Source of the DNA: Mycobacterium sp.
Lineage (GTDB): Bacteria > Actinomycetota > Actinomycetes > Mycobacteriales > Mycobacteriaceae
Direction of reading: 5' to 3'
Length of the DNA: 64,000 nucleotides
Assembly: GCA_023264735.1 (NCBI GenBank)
Contig: JAHFVD010000020.1
Span: 45,021 to 109,020, forward strand
Below, in pieces: positions 9,151 through 17,728 of the stretch. Below the pieces are notes generated by a model. It saw nothing but the letters and a program-made list of their open reading frames with translations, ran no database searches and was not told where the DNA came from. The position numbers and the translations under genes were made by a program. Every line of letters begins with the position of its first letter. Position 1 is the first letter of the stretch.

Positions 9151-9905
9151 GACTGCGACCCGATTCCCTGCTGCCGGAGGCTGTCCACGAGGGCAGCCGA
9201 CAACGCCTGCTCGCCCTTCTCATTCGGGTGAATTCCATCTTCGCCGAGCAACGCCGACGTGGCGCTGGACGTGAAGGATTGAGTCGGATCAATCACGATC
9301 ATGCGCTGCGCCGCCGGAATCGCCTCCAACTTGGCCATGAAGGTGTCATCGAACCCCAAGTCGTCGTTGGGGCGGGACAGGAATCTCGGCCGGATAAAGA
9401 CGATTTGGGCCTGGGGCCAAGTTCGGCGCACCTCTGTGATCGTCGCCGACATTGCGGTGAAGATCGCGTTCGTGGGGGCGAAGATGTCGTTGCGGCCGCC
9501 GTCGAGGACCACGATGTTCGGGTTGTATTTGGCCGCCAACCCCGGGAGCCGTTCGTCGAACGACGTTGACGGGCCGATGTATTCGTTGACCACGAATCGG
9601 TTGGCCGGCCCACCGCTGATGTAACCGGTACCAGGGCCGGTCGCAAGGTGGCAGAGGAATCCCGTCCGCAACGCCGCAAGGCAGCCGTAAGACATCTCGG
9701 GAACCCCTTTGCCCGCGGTGTACGAATCGCCGATGAAGAGGATGGACGGAATCTTGTCCGGAGGGCGTTGCGGTCGTTCGGCAACGGTCGTGGCTGTGGC
9801 CGAGCTGGTGGGTGTGTGTTGTGCACGCGAGACAAAGACAAGACCAGCGATGACGGCGATCGTCAGCGCTACGGCGGCAGCGTCCGACCAACGGATCCTG
9901 CTCAT
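9147..9905 (-). CDS. SGNH/GDSL hydrolase, membrane-anchored
   Basis: 252 residues. An N-terminal hydrophobic segment (AAAVALTIAVIAGLVFV) should anchor or export it. The SGNH blocks are visible: LFIGDSYTAGKG (nucleophile Ser), a Gly in SYGCLAALR, DGGRNDIF (Asn block) and DGIHPNEKG (catalytic Asp-His). It probably removes or transfers O-acyl groups on the polysaccharide outside the cytoplasm. The ATG at 9905 overlaps the upstream stop (ATGA) and is preceded by GAGGTAG; an in-frame ATG at 9929 lies inside the upstream gene. It forms a tandem pair with the next gene. Confidence 0.8.
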   Translation of the reverse strand: MSRIRWSDAAAVALTIAVIAGLVFVSRAQHTPTSSATATTVAERPQRPPDKIPSILFIGDSYTAGKGVPEMSYGCLAALRTGFLCHLATGPGTGYISGGPANRFVVNEYIGPSTSFDERLPGLAAKYNPNIVVLDGGRNDIFAPTNAIFTAMSATITEVRRTWPQAQIVFIRPRFLSRPNDDLGFDDTFMAKLEAIPAAQRMIVIDPTQSFTSSATSALLGEDGIHPNEKGEQALSAALVDSLRQQGIGSQS

Positions 9906-10564
9906 CTGGCTACCTCGGTTCGAAGCCACGCCGCTACTTTATCGGCAATCACCGATTGGCCCTCGTCGGTGGGAGCGCTCAGGTCGGGCTGCATCAGATC
10001 CCGCGTCAGCCACGGGGGATCCAATGCGTCGAGAAACGGAACCCCTGTGGTGTCAGCTACCTTTCGTATCTCGTCGGAGACCGCGCCGACGGACGATGGG
10101 ACCGGCGTTTCGTACCAGGTGGGTCCGATGACGAGGACCTGCTGGCCGCCGAGTTTGATCTTGTTGATGGTCTCGACGGCGTCCTGGCTGATTTTGCCCG
10201 ACCACGCGTATGGCTCATCTGCCAGACCTCCCATCACCAGAATGGTGTCCGGATGCACCGCCTGGGCGCGGTCCACCTGGTATGTAAAGGAATAGCCGCC
10301 CGGGCCGTCCGCTTCGAAACCGCCACCGGGCAACGCGAAGTTGGCGACCGAGTGTCCGGTGCGCTGTGCCAGCAGGGTGGGCCAGACCGAAACGTTGTTT
10401 CGCCCCGCACTGTACGAGTCCCCAATGACCGCGATGATCGCCGAGTCCGACAGCCTCGGCTCCGCCGACGGCGTGTTGGCGACGACCACCGACGCGGCGA
10501 CGAGTTCGCTTATCAGCACGGTAGTGATGATCAGCACCAGCAGGCTCCGCCGCGCGACGTTCAC
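9902..10564 (-). CDS. SGNH/GDSL hydrolase-like protein lacking the catalytic His
   Basis: 220 residues. It has an N-terminal membrane or signal segment (SLLVLIITTVLISELVAASV), block I as AVIGDSYSAGRN, and an Asn-block region replaced by VMGGLADEP. At the place where its neighbour has DGIHPNEKG it reads PDLSAPTDEG, so the catalytic His appears to be Ala. It may be a non-catalytic binding partner, or the His may be supplied differently. It lies between a GT4 gene and the active-looking SGNH paralogue, with four-base overlaps on both sides, in the leftward operon. Confidence 0.7.
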   Translation of the reverse strand: MNVARRSLLVLIITTVLISELVAASVVVANTPSAEPRLSDSAIIAVIGDSYSAGRNNVSVWPTLLAQRTGHSVANFALPGGGFEADGPGGYSFTYQVDRAQAVHPDTILVMGGLADEPYAWSGKISQDAVETINKIKLGGQQVLVIGPTWYETPVPSSVGAVSDEIRKVADTTGVPFLDALDPPWLTRDLMQPDLSAPTDEGQSVIADKVAAWLRTEVAR

Positions 10565-11679
10565 CGGTCTAACTTCCCTGCATTGCTGTAGATAGAGATC
10601 AGCTCATCGCCGATCCCCCGCATGCCGAAATGGGTCAGCGCCGCATCTCTCGCGCGCTCGCCCATCGTTCTAGCGCAATCGGCGTTTGTGAGTAGCGCTT
10701 TGACGGCCGCTGAAAGGGCAGGCACTTCGCCGTTCGTCACGATGCCGCACCCGGCCTGGTCCACCAGCGGGGCCAGTCCGCAATCCGCGGAGATGACCAC
10801 GGGCAGGCCGACCGACATGGCCTCGAGCACCGTCATCGGGTACGGCTCGCGCTCTGAGGGCAGCACGTAGACGCGTGCCGCGGCCATGCGTTCCGGTATC
10901 GCTGCCGGTGGCAGCGCGCCTTCCCAGGCGATGCGTGGATGGCCGTCGAGCGCCGCACGAAGGGCCGGACCCTCTCCTTCGTCCGGGCCGACGAGGGTGA
11001 ACTGGGCGTCCAGGCCCTGGTCGAGCAGCGACTTTGCCATCTCGACGAAGGCCATGGGGCGCTTGCGGACGTGCATGCGCGCGACGAAGAGCACTTCGGG
11101 CGGGCCAGGGAGATCGCCGACGACCGGATAGTCGGGCACGCCGTTGCCCACGGGCGACAGTCGCAGCGTCGGGCCGGCAACTTCGGTGAGCTGGTCACGC
11201 TCCCGCTCGTTGAGATAGAGGACGGACGCCGCGTCGCGGAGCAGCTTGCGTGTCCATACCGCATCGAGGGGTCCGACCAGCGGATGCCTCGAGGGCGCGA
11301 CCATGCCGTGGGTCTGCAGAACATAGCGGATTCGGTGCCGCCGTGCGGCTGCCGCCATCGGTAGAACGACGAGATCCCGGCCGAAGTGGATATGGACGAT
11401 GTCGAATTCGGCTCCGCCGCTACGGCTGAACCAGCGGGTCAGCCCCGGCGCCCCCACCCCGGGGAAGCCGGTGCCCGGAAGGAGTGTCCTGGCGTTGAAC
11501 AATCGGGCGGGCACGCCGTCGAATTCGGTCGGGGGGAGCAGATAACCGCGAGTGCCCGCGGCGATGGTCACCTGATGGCCGCGCCTGGCTAATTCTGCGC
11601 TCTGATTGAGGGCCACTCGGGCTGGTCCGCCGTATGCCCCGTCGGGGCTCAGGAGTGCCACCACCTGAAGGATGCGCAT
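10561..11679 (-). CDS. GT4-family glycosyltransferase
   Basis: 372 residues with a GT-B fold of the GT4 family. The N-terminal domain has ALLSPDGAYGGPARVALNQS and a DIVHIHFGRDL strand. The C-terminal nucleotide-sugar domain has LFVARMHVRKRPMAFVEMA and the donor-binding E-x7-E region VYVLPSEREPYPMTVLEAMS. It transfers an activated sugar onto the lipid-linked repeat unit in the cytoplasm. It overlaps the acetyltransferase gene upstream by one base and the SGNH-like gene downstream by four. Sugar specificity is not evident. Confidence 0.85.
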   Translation of the reverse strand: MRILQVVALLSPDGAYGGPARVALNQSAELARRGHQVTIAAGTRGYLLPPTEFDGVPARLFNARTLLPGTGFPGVGAPGLTRWFSRSGGAEFDIVHIHFGRDLVVLPMAAAARRHRIRYVLQTHGMVAPSRHPLVGPLDAVWTRKLLRDAASVLYLNERERDQLTEVAGPTLRLSPVGNGVPDYPVVGDLPGPPEVLFVARMHVRKRPMAFVEMAKSLLDQGLDAQFTLVGPDEGEGPALRAALDGHPRIAWEGALPPAAIPERMAAARVYVLPSEREPYPMTVLEAMSVGLPVVISADCGLAPLVDQAGCGIVTNGEVPALSAAVKALLTNADCARTMGERARDAALTHFGMRGIGDELISIYSNAGKLDR

Positions 11680-12227
11680 CAGCTCTCGACGACGGTCGAT
11701 GCGGGGGGACGCACAATCGAATCAGGTGGAACATTGGTAGTGACCAGAGCGGTCGCACTGACGATCGAGTTGGCGCCGATGGTCACACCGCGCAGGATCG
11801 TGCTCCGTGCGCACAACCATGCCCCGTCTTCGATGACGATCGGACCGTTGTCGAAGTCAAAGGTCGGTGATCGCGGGTCGTGGCTGCCGGTGCAGACATA
11901 CACATGTTGAGAAATGCACACGTCAGATCCGATGATGATGTCGTCGACGTTGTAGAGCTCCGCGTCGGTGCCGACCCAGGAATTGTTGCCCATCGACAGT
12001 TTCCATGGCCATTGCACCCGGACCCGATGCTTGATCAGAACACCGGTGCCAATTTCGGCACCAAACCATCGCAGAAGCGCGCAGCGCAACCGGTTGGGGC
12101 ACCACACCTGGGTGAAGATCAGCGTGGAGGTTGCCACCCAGAGCGCTTGCGGGATGAATCCGCGGCCCTTGTCATAGGAGCGGCCGAGCCGAGCGGCCAA
12201 TGACCGGTTGGAACTAGAACCCGACAT
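11679..12227 (-). CDS. WcaF-like left-handed beta-helix acetyltransferase
   Basis: 182 residues resembling colanic-acid acetyltransferase WcaF. Hexapeptide repeats run from about residue 80, and the central segment CISQHVYVCTGSHDPRSPTF carries the family His. VIEDGAWLCARSTILRGVTI and ANSIVSATALVTTNVPPDS follow. It should transfer an acetyl group from acetyl-CoA to a sugar hydroxyl. It is the first gene of the leftward operon running to 5435. The 113-base gap to the divergent rightward operon must hold both promoters. Confidence 0.82.
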   Translation of the reverse strand: MSGSSSNRSLAARLGRSYDKGRGFIPQALWVATSTLIFTQVWCPNRLRCALLRWFGAEIGTGVLIKHRVRVQWPWKLSMGNNSWVGTDAELYNVDDIIIGSDVCISQHVYVCTGSHDPRSPTFDFDNGPIVIEDGAWLCARSTILRGVTIGANSIVSATALVTTNVPPDSIVRPPASTVVES

Positions 12228-12340
12228 CGACCCCTCCAGTCGGAACCTGCGGTTTGCTAATCCTAGCCAGATTGCGCAGATCTCGCATCGACCACGGGCT
12301 AGCAGCTATCGTTTCGTAGCGGGCCGAATGCGAAGGGGGC

Positions 12341-13597
12341 GTGGTGACAGAACGCCGGACGGGCCTTCTCGAGGCCCCGCCGGAACGCCAGACCGCCAAC
12401 TTGACCGCGCTCGGTCACGCAGCGGTGTTCGCGATCGGTGCCACGTCAGGTCTGCAAGTAATGAACTTCACTGCGACCGCGCTGTCCGTTGTGTGCCTGC
12501 TGCTGGTGCCCGCCTTCTTCTTGAAGAAGCACCGGGGCGTCGAGTTGTTGCCGCTGGTGCTCGCCGCCCTGGGCTGGATCTCATTTCTGGCTTCGTGCTT
12601 GATAACCGGTACGAGTGTGCTGTGGCCGAACGCGCTGGCGCCCGCTGCATTCTCGTTGTATTTCCTCGGTCTCGCGGTCCTCACCGGTGGGACGGTGGAT
12701 GCCGTCGCGACGCTACTCGGAGGTGTCGGTGCAGGCACGGTAATCTTCTTCCTCACCAAGGGGATCGAGCTGACGCACACCGGCAATTTCCTCGATCTGT
12801 GGAAGTACGGGATCGCCCACGGGGTAACCCTGCTGATGCTGTTCGGCCTGACGATGCTGCGTGCCTCGTTGCTTTGGCAGTCGATTGCGCTCGTGTTTCT
12901 GGGTCTGGCCAGCCTCGGCCTGAATTTCCGCTCGCACGCTTTGGTTTGCCTTCTGGCGGCGGTGACCATGTTGAGTCACCGCTTCCTGGGCTCACGCATC
13001 CCCAGGGTGTGGCAGTTCGCCGGGATCATCGTGTCGGGACTGCTGTTCTCCTACGGCATGCCCATCGCAGCACGGGCGGGATTATTCGGACGGGCGTTGC
13101 AAGCCAAGACAATCGAGCAAGACGGGACTCACCTGCCGGTGCTGCTTGCCGGCCGCACCGAACCCCCGATGACCATCACCGCGATAATGGAACGCCCGTT
13201 CCTGGGGTGGGGCAGTGCCCTGAACATGGACCCGGAGATGTACACCCGGGCCGAGCACCTTGCCGTCCGAATGGGATATGCGCCGACATTTCCCTTCGAG
13301 ATCTACTGGCGCCTGCCCGCCCACGACTACTCGGCGATGCACTCGATCCTCTGGGGTACCTGGGCTGAAGGCGGTATTGTCGCCGCCGCACTGCCGATGT
13401 TCCTGTTGGTCGCTTGCGTCGGCATGGTCTGGAACCATGCCAGATTCGGGATCTGGACGCCGCTGGCACTCGTAGTCGCCTTGCAAGGAATCTGGGATCT
13501 GTTGTACGCGCCGTGGACGTACAACATGATTATCGAATATGTCTGTATCGCATTGCTTTTCAGTGCGACTCATTTCAAGCCGCGCCAGGCGCAATAG
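12341..13597 (+). CDS. O-antigen polymerase-like membrane protein (second Wzy candidate)
   Basis: 418 residues, GTG start, with about ten hydrophobic helices and one long extracytoplasmic loop (about residues 245-325, from RALQAKTIEQDG to LPAHDYSAMHS). The loop ends in AMHSILWGTWAEGGIVAAAL, the G-rich region commonly following the large loop of Wzy/O-antigen-ligase proteins. It is the first gene of a rightward operon. Its stop overlaps the GTG of the GT2 gene (TAGTG). Two polymerase/ligase candidates in one island suggest either two polysaccharides or separate polymerisation and ligation. Confidence 0.65.
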   Translation: MVTERRTGLLEAPPERQTANLTALGHAAVFAIGATSGLQVMNFTATALSVVCLLLVPAFFLKKHRGVELLPLVLAALGWISFLASCLITGTSVLWPNALAPAAFSLYFLGLAVLTGGTVDAVATLLGGVGAGTVIFFLTKGIELTHTGNFLDLWKYGIAHGVTLLMLFGLTMLRASLLWQSIALVFLGLASLGLNFRSHALVCLLAAVTMLSHRFLGSRIPRVWQFAGIIVSGLLFSYGMPIAARAGLFGRALQAKTIEQDGTHLPVLLAGRTEPPMTITAIMERPFLGWGSALNMDPEMYTRAEHLAVRMGYAPTFPFEIYWRLPAHDYSAMHSILWGTWAEGGIVAAALPMFLLVACVGMVWNHARFGIWTPLALVVALQGIWDLLYAPWTYNMIIEYVCIALLFSATHFKPRQAQ

Positions 13598-14499
13598 TGC
13601 GAAGCGTCACCGCCGTCATCCCTACGGTCGGACGGCCCTCGCTGGCCCGGGCCGTCCGGTCGGTCCTCGACCAATCCGTGGAAGTGACCGAACTCATCGT
13701 GGTGGCCGACACCAAGGAAGCGGTTTCGCTGCCGAATGACGAGCGAATCCGACTGTTGTGCACACCCTTTCGGGGTGGCGCCAGCAGATGCCGACAGCTC
13801 GGTATCGATGCCGCGCGGGGTTCGGTAATCGCATTGCTCGACGATGATGATGAGTGGTACCCGGAGAAGCTGGAACGACAGCTGCAGGCCACCGACGCCG
13901 AACCGGACGCGCATTGGATCGCTTCGTCGAGGATGGCGGTCCTCGGTCCCGGTGACCGGCGGCGGATCTGGCCGCGACGATTGATCGCCTCGGGGGAGTC
14001 GGTGCCGGACTATCTGTATCGCTTCACCGACCTCAGCTTCGGCGGCGCCCTGCTGCAGAGTTCGACGCTGTGCTTTCCGGCGGACCTCGCCCGCAAAGTC
14101 CGATGGGATGTGCATGCGGATTCGATTCACGACGAGCCGAGTTGGCTGATCGCGGTTCAGCGCGCGGTACCCGATGTCCGGTTGATCCAGCTTCCCGATG
14201 TACTCGGCGCATATCACGTCGGCACCGCTTCCTTGTCGCGCGACCCGGTGGACCGCAGCCAGCGCTACATCGAATGGGGACTGCAGCACCTGAGTTCCGA
14301 ACCTCCCCGTGTGCTGGGCGACTATCTGTGCAGCAGCCCGGTCAGTGCGGCAGTATCGGCGGGTTCGCTCGACGGGGTGCGCCGGTCCGTGCAGGCGGCA
14401 TTGGTGAACGGCAGGCCAGGACCCTATGCGATGGCCTACGCCGCCATGAGTGCGGTCAGAATCGTGTTGCACACCGCCGTCGCGGCCATCCGTCGATGA
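13597..14499 (+). CDS. GT2-family glycosyltransferase
   Basis: 300 residues with a GT-A fold of family GT2. The N-terminus is VTAVIPTVGRPSLARAVRSV, the nucleotide-binding region ARGSVIALLDDDDEWYPEKL contains the DxD-type acidic cluster, and a C-terminal helical part follows. GTG at 13597 shares its first base with the preceding stop. The frame remains open further upstream (to 13414) but that would sit inside the polymerase gene. The end overlaps the flippase start by four bases, so the three genes are translationally coupled. Confidence 0.83.
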   Translation: MRSVTAVIPTVGRPSLARAVRSVLDQSVEVTELIVVADTKEAVSLPNDERIRLLCTPFRGGASRCRQLGIDAARGSVIALLDDDDEWYPEKLERQLQATDAEPDAHWIASSRMAVLGPGDRRRIWPRRLIASGESVPDYLYRFTDLSFGGALLQSSTLCFPADLARKVRWDVHADSIHDEPSWLIAVQRAVPDVRLIQLPDVLGAYHVGTASLSRDPVDRSQRYIEWGLQHLSSEPPRVLGDYLCSSPVSAAVSAGSLDGVRRSVQAALVNGRPGPYAMAYAAMSAVRIVLHTAVAAIRR

Positions 14500-15821
14500 C
14501 AGTGGATCGGGGCAAGCTCTCCGCGCAGGAACGTCGGGCTCTGCTCCTCGGACCGATCTACCGCATTCTCGGGACACCCGTCGTTGCTGTTCTCGGGCTG
14601 GCGAACACCGCGATCATCATCCGTGAAACGGGCTCGGCGGTGTTCGGATTGGTGTCGCTGATCGCGACGGTCACCTTGCTGTTCCCGTTCGCCGATCTAG
14701 GGATCGGCGCGACGGTGTTGAACTCCAGCGCCCAACTGAGCGGCCCGGTTAGGGATCCGGATGCGGCCAACGTGGTCCGCCGTTCCTACCATGTGCTGTT
14801 CACGGTCGCAGGCGTCCTTGTGGGGATCGCATTGACTGTGATGGCGCTCGACGGATGGACCGCGTTCACCGGTTTCTCCAGCGGGCCGGACGATCGCTGG
14901 GCGATCACCGTCGCGGCATGCATCTTCGCCCTGACCATACCGGCCGGTCTCGGGCCGAGAATTCTCATCGGCATTGATCGCAATCCGCTGGCCACGCTGA
15001 TGTCGATGACCTGTCCGGCATTCGCGCTCGGCATCAGCCTGGTGCTGTATCTGCTTGGTGCGAAGGGGATTTGGTACGCGACGTCGGCCCTTGGGGGTCT
15101 GCTTATCGGCCATGGGATCGCTACCGTGCTGGCGCTGCGGCTCACTGGACTCGGCTGGTCAGCCCTCGGCAGGGTGACCCGGTCTGGAACAGGTACCCGG
15201 TTACTGGCGGGCAGCATGTGGTTGTTCCTAGTGGGAGTGGGACTCCCGGTCGGATTGCAGGCCGGGCGGGTCCTGCTCGCGCATCTGTCGACGCCGGTTG
15301 AGTTGTCGCAGTACGCGTTGATGACGCAGATCTACGGGGTGTGCTGGTCGGTGCTGTCGACGGCAGGACTCGCCTATTGGCCGATCTTTGTGAAGAGGCG
15401 CACTGCCACCGAGGAGACGGTTCGAATGTGGTGGCAGCTGACCTGGGCGTTCGGCGGCATCGCAGTGCTCATCACGGTGGCCATGGTGGCGCTGGGGCCG
15501 TGGGCGGCGGCGATACTGTCCGGTCACCGCATCGATGTATCCAGCTGGCTGGCTTTGGCATTCGGTGGGCTGTTAATCGCGCAGGCCTTGCACTTGCCGG
15601 CGAACGTCTTGCTCACGAGACCACACGAGGCGCGCTGGCAGGCGCTGTGGGCGGTGACGATGGCTATCGTCAGCATCTCCGTTGGTGCGGTGGTAGCCGC
15701 ACAGTTCGGCGCGCCCGGTGTGGTTTGTGCGGCAGCGTCGGCCATTCTGCTCGCGCAGGTTATTCCCGATCTCGCCTGGGTTCCTCGGCTGGTTCGTCGC
15801 CGACCGCGCGACGCCGGCTGA
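14496..15821 (+). CDS. Polysaccharide flippase-like membrane protein (second Wzx candidate)
   Basis: 441 residues with twelve or so hydrophobic segments, in the MOP/Wzx style. The N-terminus is LLLGPIYRILGTPVVAVLGL followed by an ETGSAVFGLVSLIATVTLLF stretch, a typical 'replacement of synthase' flippase start. The ATG at 14496 overlaps the stop of the GT2 gene (ATGA). It is smaller than, and clearly distinct from, the flippase at 788-2275. The 3' end overlaps the convergent acetyltransferase gene by 62 bases. Role: transfer of a lipid-linked glycan across the membrane. Confidence 0.75.
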   Translation: MTVDRGKLSAQERRALLLGPIYRILGTPVVAVLGLANTAIIIRETGSAVFGLVSLIATVTLLFPFADLGIGATVLNSSAQLSGPVRDPDAANVVRRSYHVLFTVAGVLVGIALTVMALDGWTAFTGFSSGPDDRWAITVAACIFALTIPAGLGPRILIGIDRNPLATLMSMTCPAFALGISLVLYLLGAKGIWYATSALGGLLIGHGIATVLALRLTGLGWSALGRVTRSGTGTRLLAGSMWLFLVGVGLPVGLQAGRVLLAHLSTPVELSQYALMTQIYGVCWSVLSTAGLAYWPIFVKRRTATEETVRMWWQLTWAFGGIAVLITVAMVALGPWAAAILSGHRIDVSSWLALAFGGLLIAQALHLPANVLLTRPHEARWQALWAVTMAIVSISVGAVVAAQFGAPGVVCAAASAILLAQVIPDLAWVPRLVRRRPRDAG

Positions 15822-16398
15822 GTGTGGTGGCAAGCGGAGCAACCACGGTCTCGCCCGGTCCGACATCGTGGATCACCGTTGCGTTCGCGCCAACCGTTGC
15901 TCCGTCATGCAAGGTGAGCGGACCGATCACGACCGCACCAACCCCGACGCGGACGCGATCGCCGAGAGTCGGCCTGCCCTTGCTGTCGTATCCGATGGTG
16001 ACCTGCTGATTGATCCAGCAGTGACTGCCGATGGATTCTGCGCCGATCCGGGTTGCCACGCCGTGCTGAATGAAAAGGGCCGGCCCGATGCTGCCTACAT
16101 CGATGGTGAGGGTTGGTTCGGGTCGGTAAAGCGCTCGGAGCGAAATGCGGAGTGTCAGTGGCGCATTGCGCAGGCGATAGTGGAGTAGCGAGCGGAACTC
16201 GGGCAGCGCTCCGGCTAAGTATGCGAATCGGGAGTATCGGTCCAGGCGCAACAAATCGGCGTGATTGATGCAGCGCACCCACCAGTCGACATCTGCCAGG
16301 ACCAGATCGGCCGATTCTGATCGGATGACGATGAGCCACAGCGGACATGCCCACACCCGAGCGAATGCAAGCAGAGTCGTCCGGCGGTCCCGTGCCAT
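15760..16398 (-). CDS. Serine-acetyltransferase-like hexapeptide acyltransferase
   Basis: 212 residues. A helical N-terminal half is followed by hexapeptide repeats: VGSIGPALFIQHGVATRIGA, SIGSHCWINQQVTIGYDSKG and RVGVGAVVIGPLTLHDGATV. This matches CysE/WcaB-type acyltransferases found in capsule clusters, which acetylate sugars rather than serine. The last ~20 residues overlap the convergent flippase gene. It is transcribed leftward together with, or just downstream of, the YdcF-like gene at 16450-17013. The acceptor cannot be deduced. Confidence 0.75.
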   Translation of the reverse strand: MARDRRTTLLAFARVWACPLWLIVIRSESADLVLADVDWWVRCINHADLLRLDRYSRFAYLAGALPEFRSLLHYRLRNAPLTLRISLRALYRPEPTLTIDVGSIGPALFIQHGVATRIGAESIGSHCWINQQVTIGYDSKGRPTLGDRVRVGVGAVVIGPLTLHDGATVGANATVIHDVGPGETVVAPLATTLSRRRAVGDEPAEEPRRDRE

Positions 16399-16449
16399 GC
16401 GGTAATCATAGAGATCCGCATGCGACGGGAGCGCGGGAACAGACCGTCT

Positions 16450-17013
16450 CTAACAACCAGGCTGTAGTACCGAGCGAATGTAACCGGCGGTCTGATAGAG
16501 GTACTGATAGGCCCATAGCGTGGGAGATATCGTTGCTGGGCTGGCGACCATGATGAGGTTTCCGTCGAAGCATTCTTGAAGGATGTGACGGGCCCGGGAG
16601 ATATGCGGGCGGAAAGTCACCACGATGACCGTTCGCCAGCCATTTTGTTTGGCGAGTCTGCGAAGCTCTCGTGCTTCGCCCTTTGTGGTACCCGGATCGG
16701 GAATGAAGCATTGCAGCCTGAGTCCGTCAGGCGGCTTGGCGCAGGTCTTACTCAGCCAGGGGTCGTTGGGACCGTTTGGATTCGATGCCACAACCGTGGG
16801 TGCCCAGCCCTGTAGTCCGAGGTCCATGCCGAAGGGATAGCGATCGTAGGTCGGGCCGCCGAGGATGAAGATCGCGTCGGCATGGCGTAGCGGGTCGGTC
16901 TGCGGCCGGACATACACCGGCCAGCCGGCCATCGCGGCGATTGTCACCAGCGCACAGATGAACACCAGCCACCGCAGCGGGCGGCGTGGTCGCGATGTTC
17001 CACTGCGTTTCAA
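16450..17013 (-). CDS. YdcF/ElyC-like (DUF218) membrane protein
   Basis: 187 residues. One N-terminal helix (WLVFICALVTIAAMAGWPVY) precedes a DUF218 domain, recognisable from HADAIFILGGPTYDRYPFGM, a TTKGEARELRRLAKQNGW stretch and VIVVTFRPHISRARHIL. DUF218 proteins such as SanA/ElyC are linked to envelope integrity and lipid-carrier homeostasis; their activity is not settled. The start appears to be TTG at 17013, since no upstream ATG or GTG fits. It lies at the left edge of a 279-base divergent gap facing the ACP gene. Confidence 0.68.
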   Translation of the reverse strand: MKRSGTSRPRRPLRWLVFICALVTIAAMAGWPVYVRPQTDPLRHADAIFILGGPTYDRYPFGMDLGLQGWAPTVVASNPNGPNDPWLSKTCAKPPDGLRLQCFIPDPGTTKGEARELRRLAKQNGWRTVIVVTFRPHISRARHILQECFDGNLIMVASPATISPTLWAYQYLYQTAGYIRSVLQPGC

Positions 17014-17292
17014 TAGGCCAGCAACCTAGCGGAGTCCCGCGACTGCGACGTCGGACGGGAGCTACTTGCTGGCACTGCGTCACTTTATCTCTGCTTGCTG
17101 GTGGATCGCCGATGTCGATCGGGCCCCGGGGGTTCGGGCTGATCGGAACGTGGCCTGCGCCCAGATCGGGTCGCCGGTCGCGCTGCACACGTTGATGACA
17201 CCGTCGGTTGGCAGCCACCTAGCGTCGCTGCTAAGCTCCCGATTTGGCGAGTTGACGTCGATAGCGCGCAGGCATCACTTTGAGGGATACGG

Positions 17293-17562
17293 GTGGACGA
17301 GCAGGTTCGTACGGAATTAATGGATTTCATCGTCTCGAACTATTTGTTTGGCGATGTATCGCGAACTCCGGCGAATGACGATTCCTTGGTGGAGGGAGGC
17401 GTCATCGACTCCACGGGGGTGCTGGAGCTGATCGAATTTCTTGAAGAGCATTTTGCCATAGAGGTACATGAGACTGAAACGGTACCTCAGAATTTGGACA
17501 CCATTTCTAATCTCACACATTTCATCACGACTAAGAAATCCAAACACGAACCGAGCCATTAA
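17293..17562 (+). CDS. Acyl carrier protein
   Basis: 89 residues of the phosphopantetheine-binding ACP fold. The attachment site is GGVIDSTGVLELIEFL with Ser40, followed by the acidic EEHFAIEV helix. GTG start, with TGAGGGA about seven bases upstream. It opens the rightward module that also encodes an AMP-forming ligase, a dedicated holo-ACP synthase and an amidotransferase, so it probably carries an acyl or aminoacyl group that is then moved to a sugar or lipid. Base composition is unusual: 17461-17520 is only about 42% G+C. Confidence 0.85.
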   Translation: MDEQVRTELMDFIVSNYLFGDVSRTPANDDSLVEGGVIDSTGVLELIEFLEEHFAIEVHETETVPQNLDTISNLTHFITTKKSKHEPSH

Positions 17563-17728
17563 TGCGCCGGCCGTTCTCGCAGTTCCGTTGCGGACGGCCC
17601 ATCTCGGCATCTGCATGGGATTCCGAGGGTTCGGGAGCTACGTCATGCTTCGATGCCCACTTGGAGTATAAGAATTGACAGGGCCACTCAGCTAACAATA
17701 TCCCATAATATGGAGCAGCGACTCAGCC

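Noticed and set aside
12208..13368. A 386-residue rightward open frame overlapping the polymerase-like gene
   Set aside because: Its translation is Arg/Pro/Gly-rich without helices or motifs, while the frame starting at 12341 gives a clear membrane protein ending exactly at the next gene's start.
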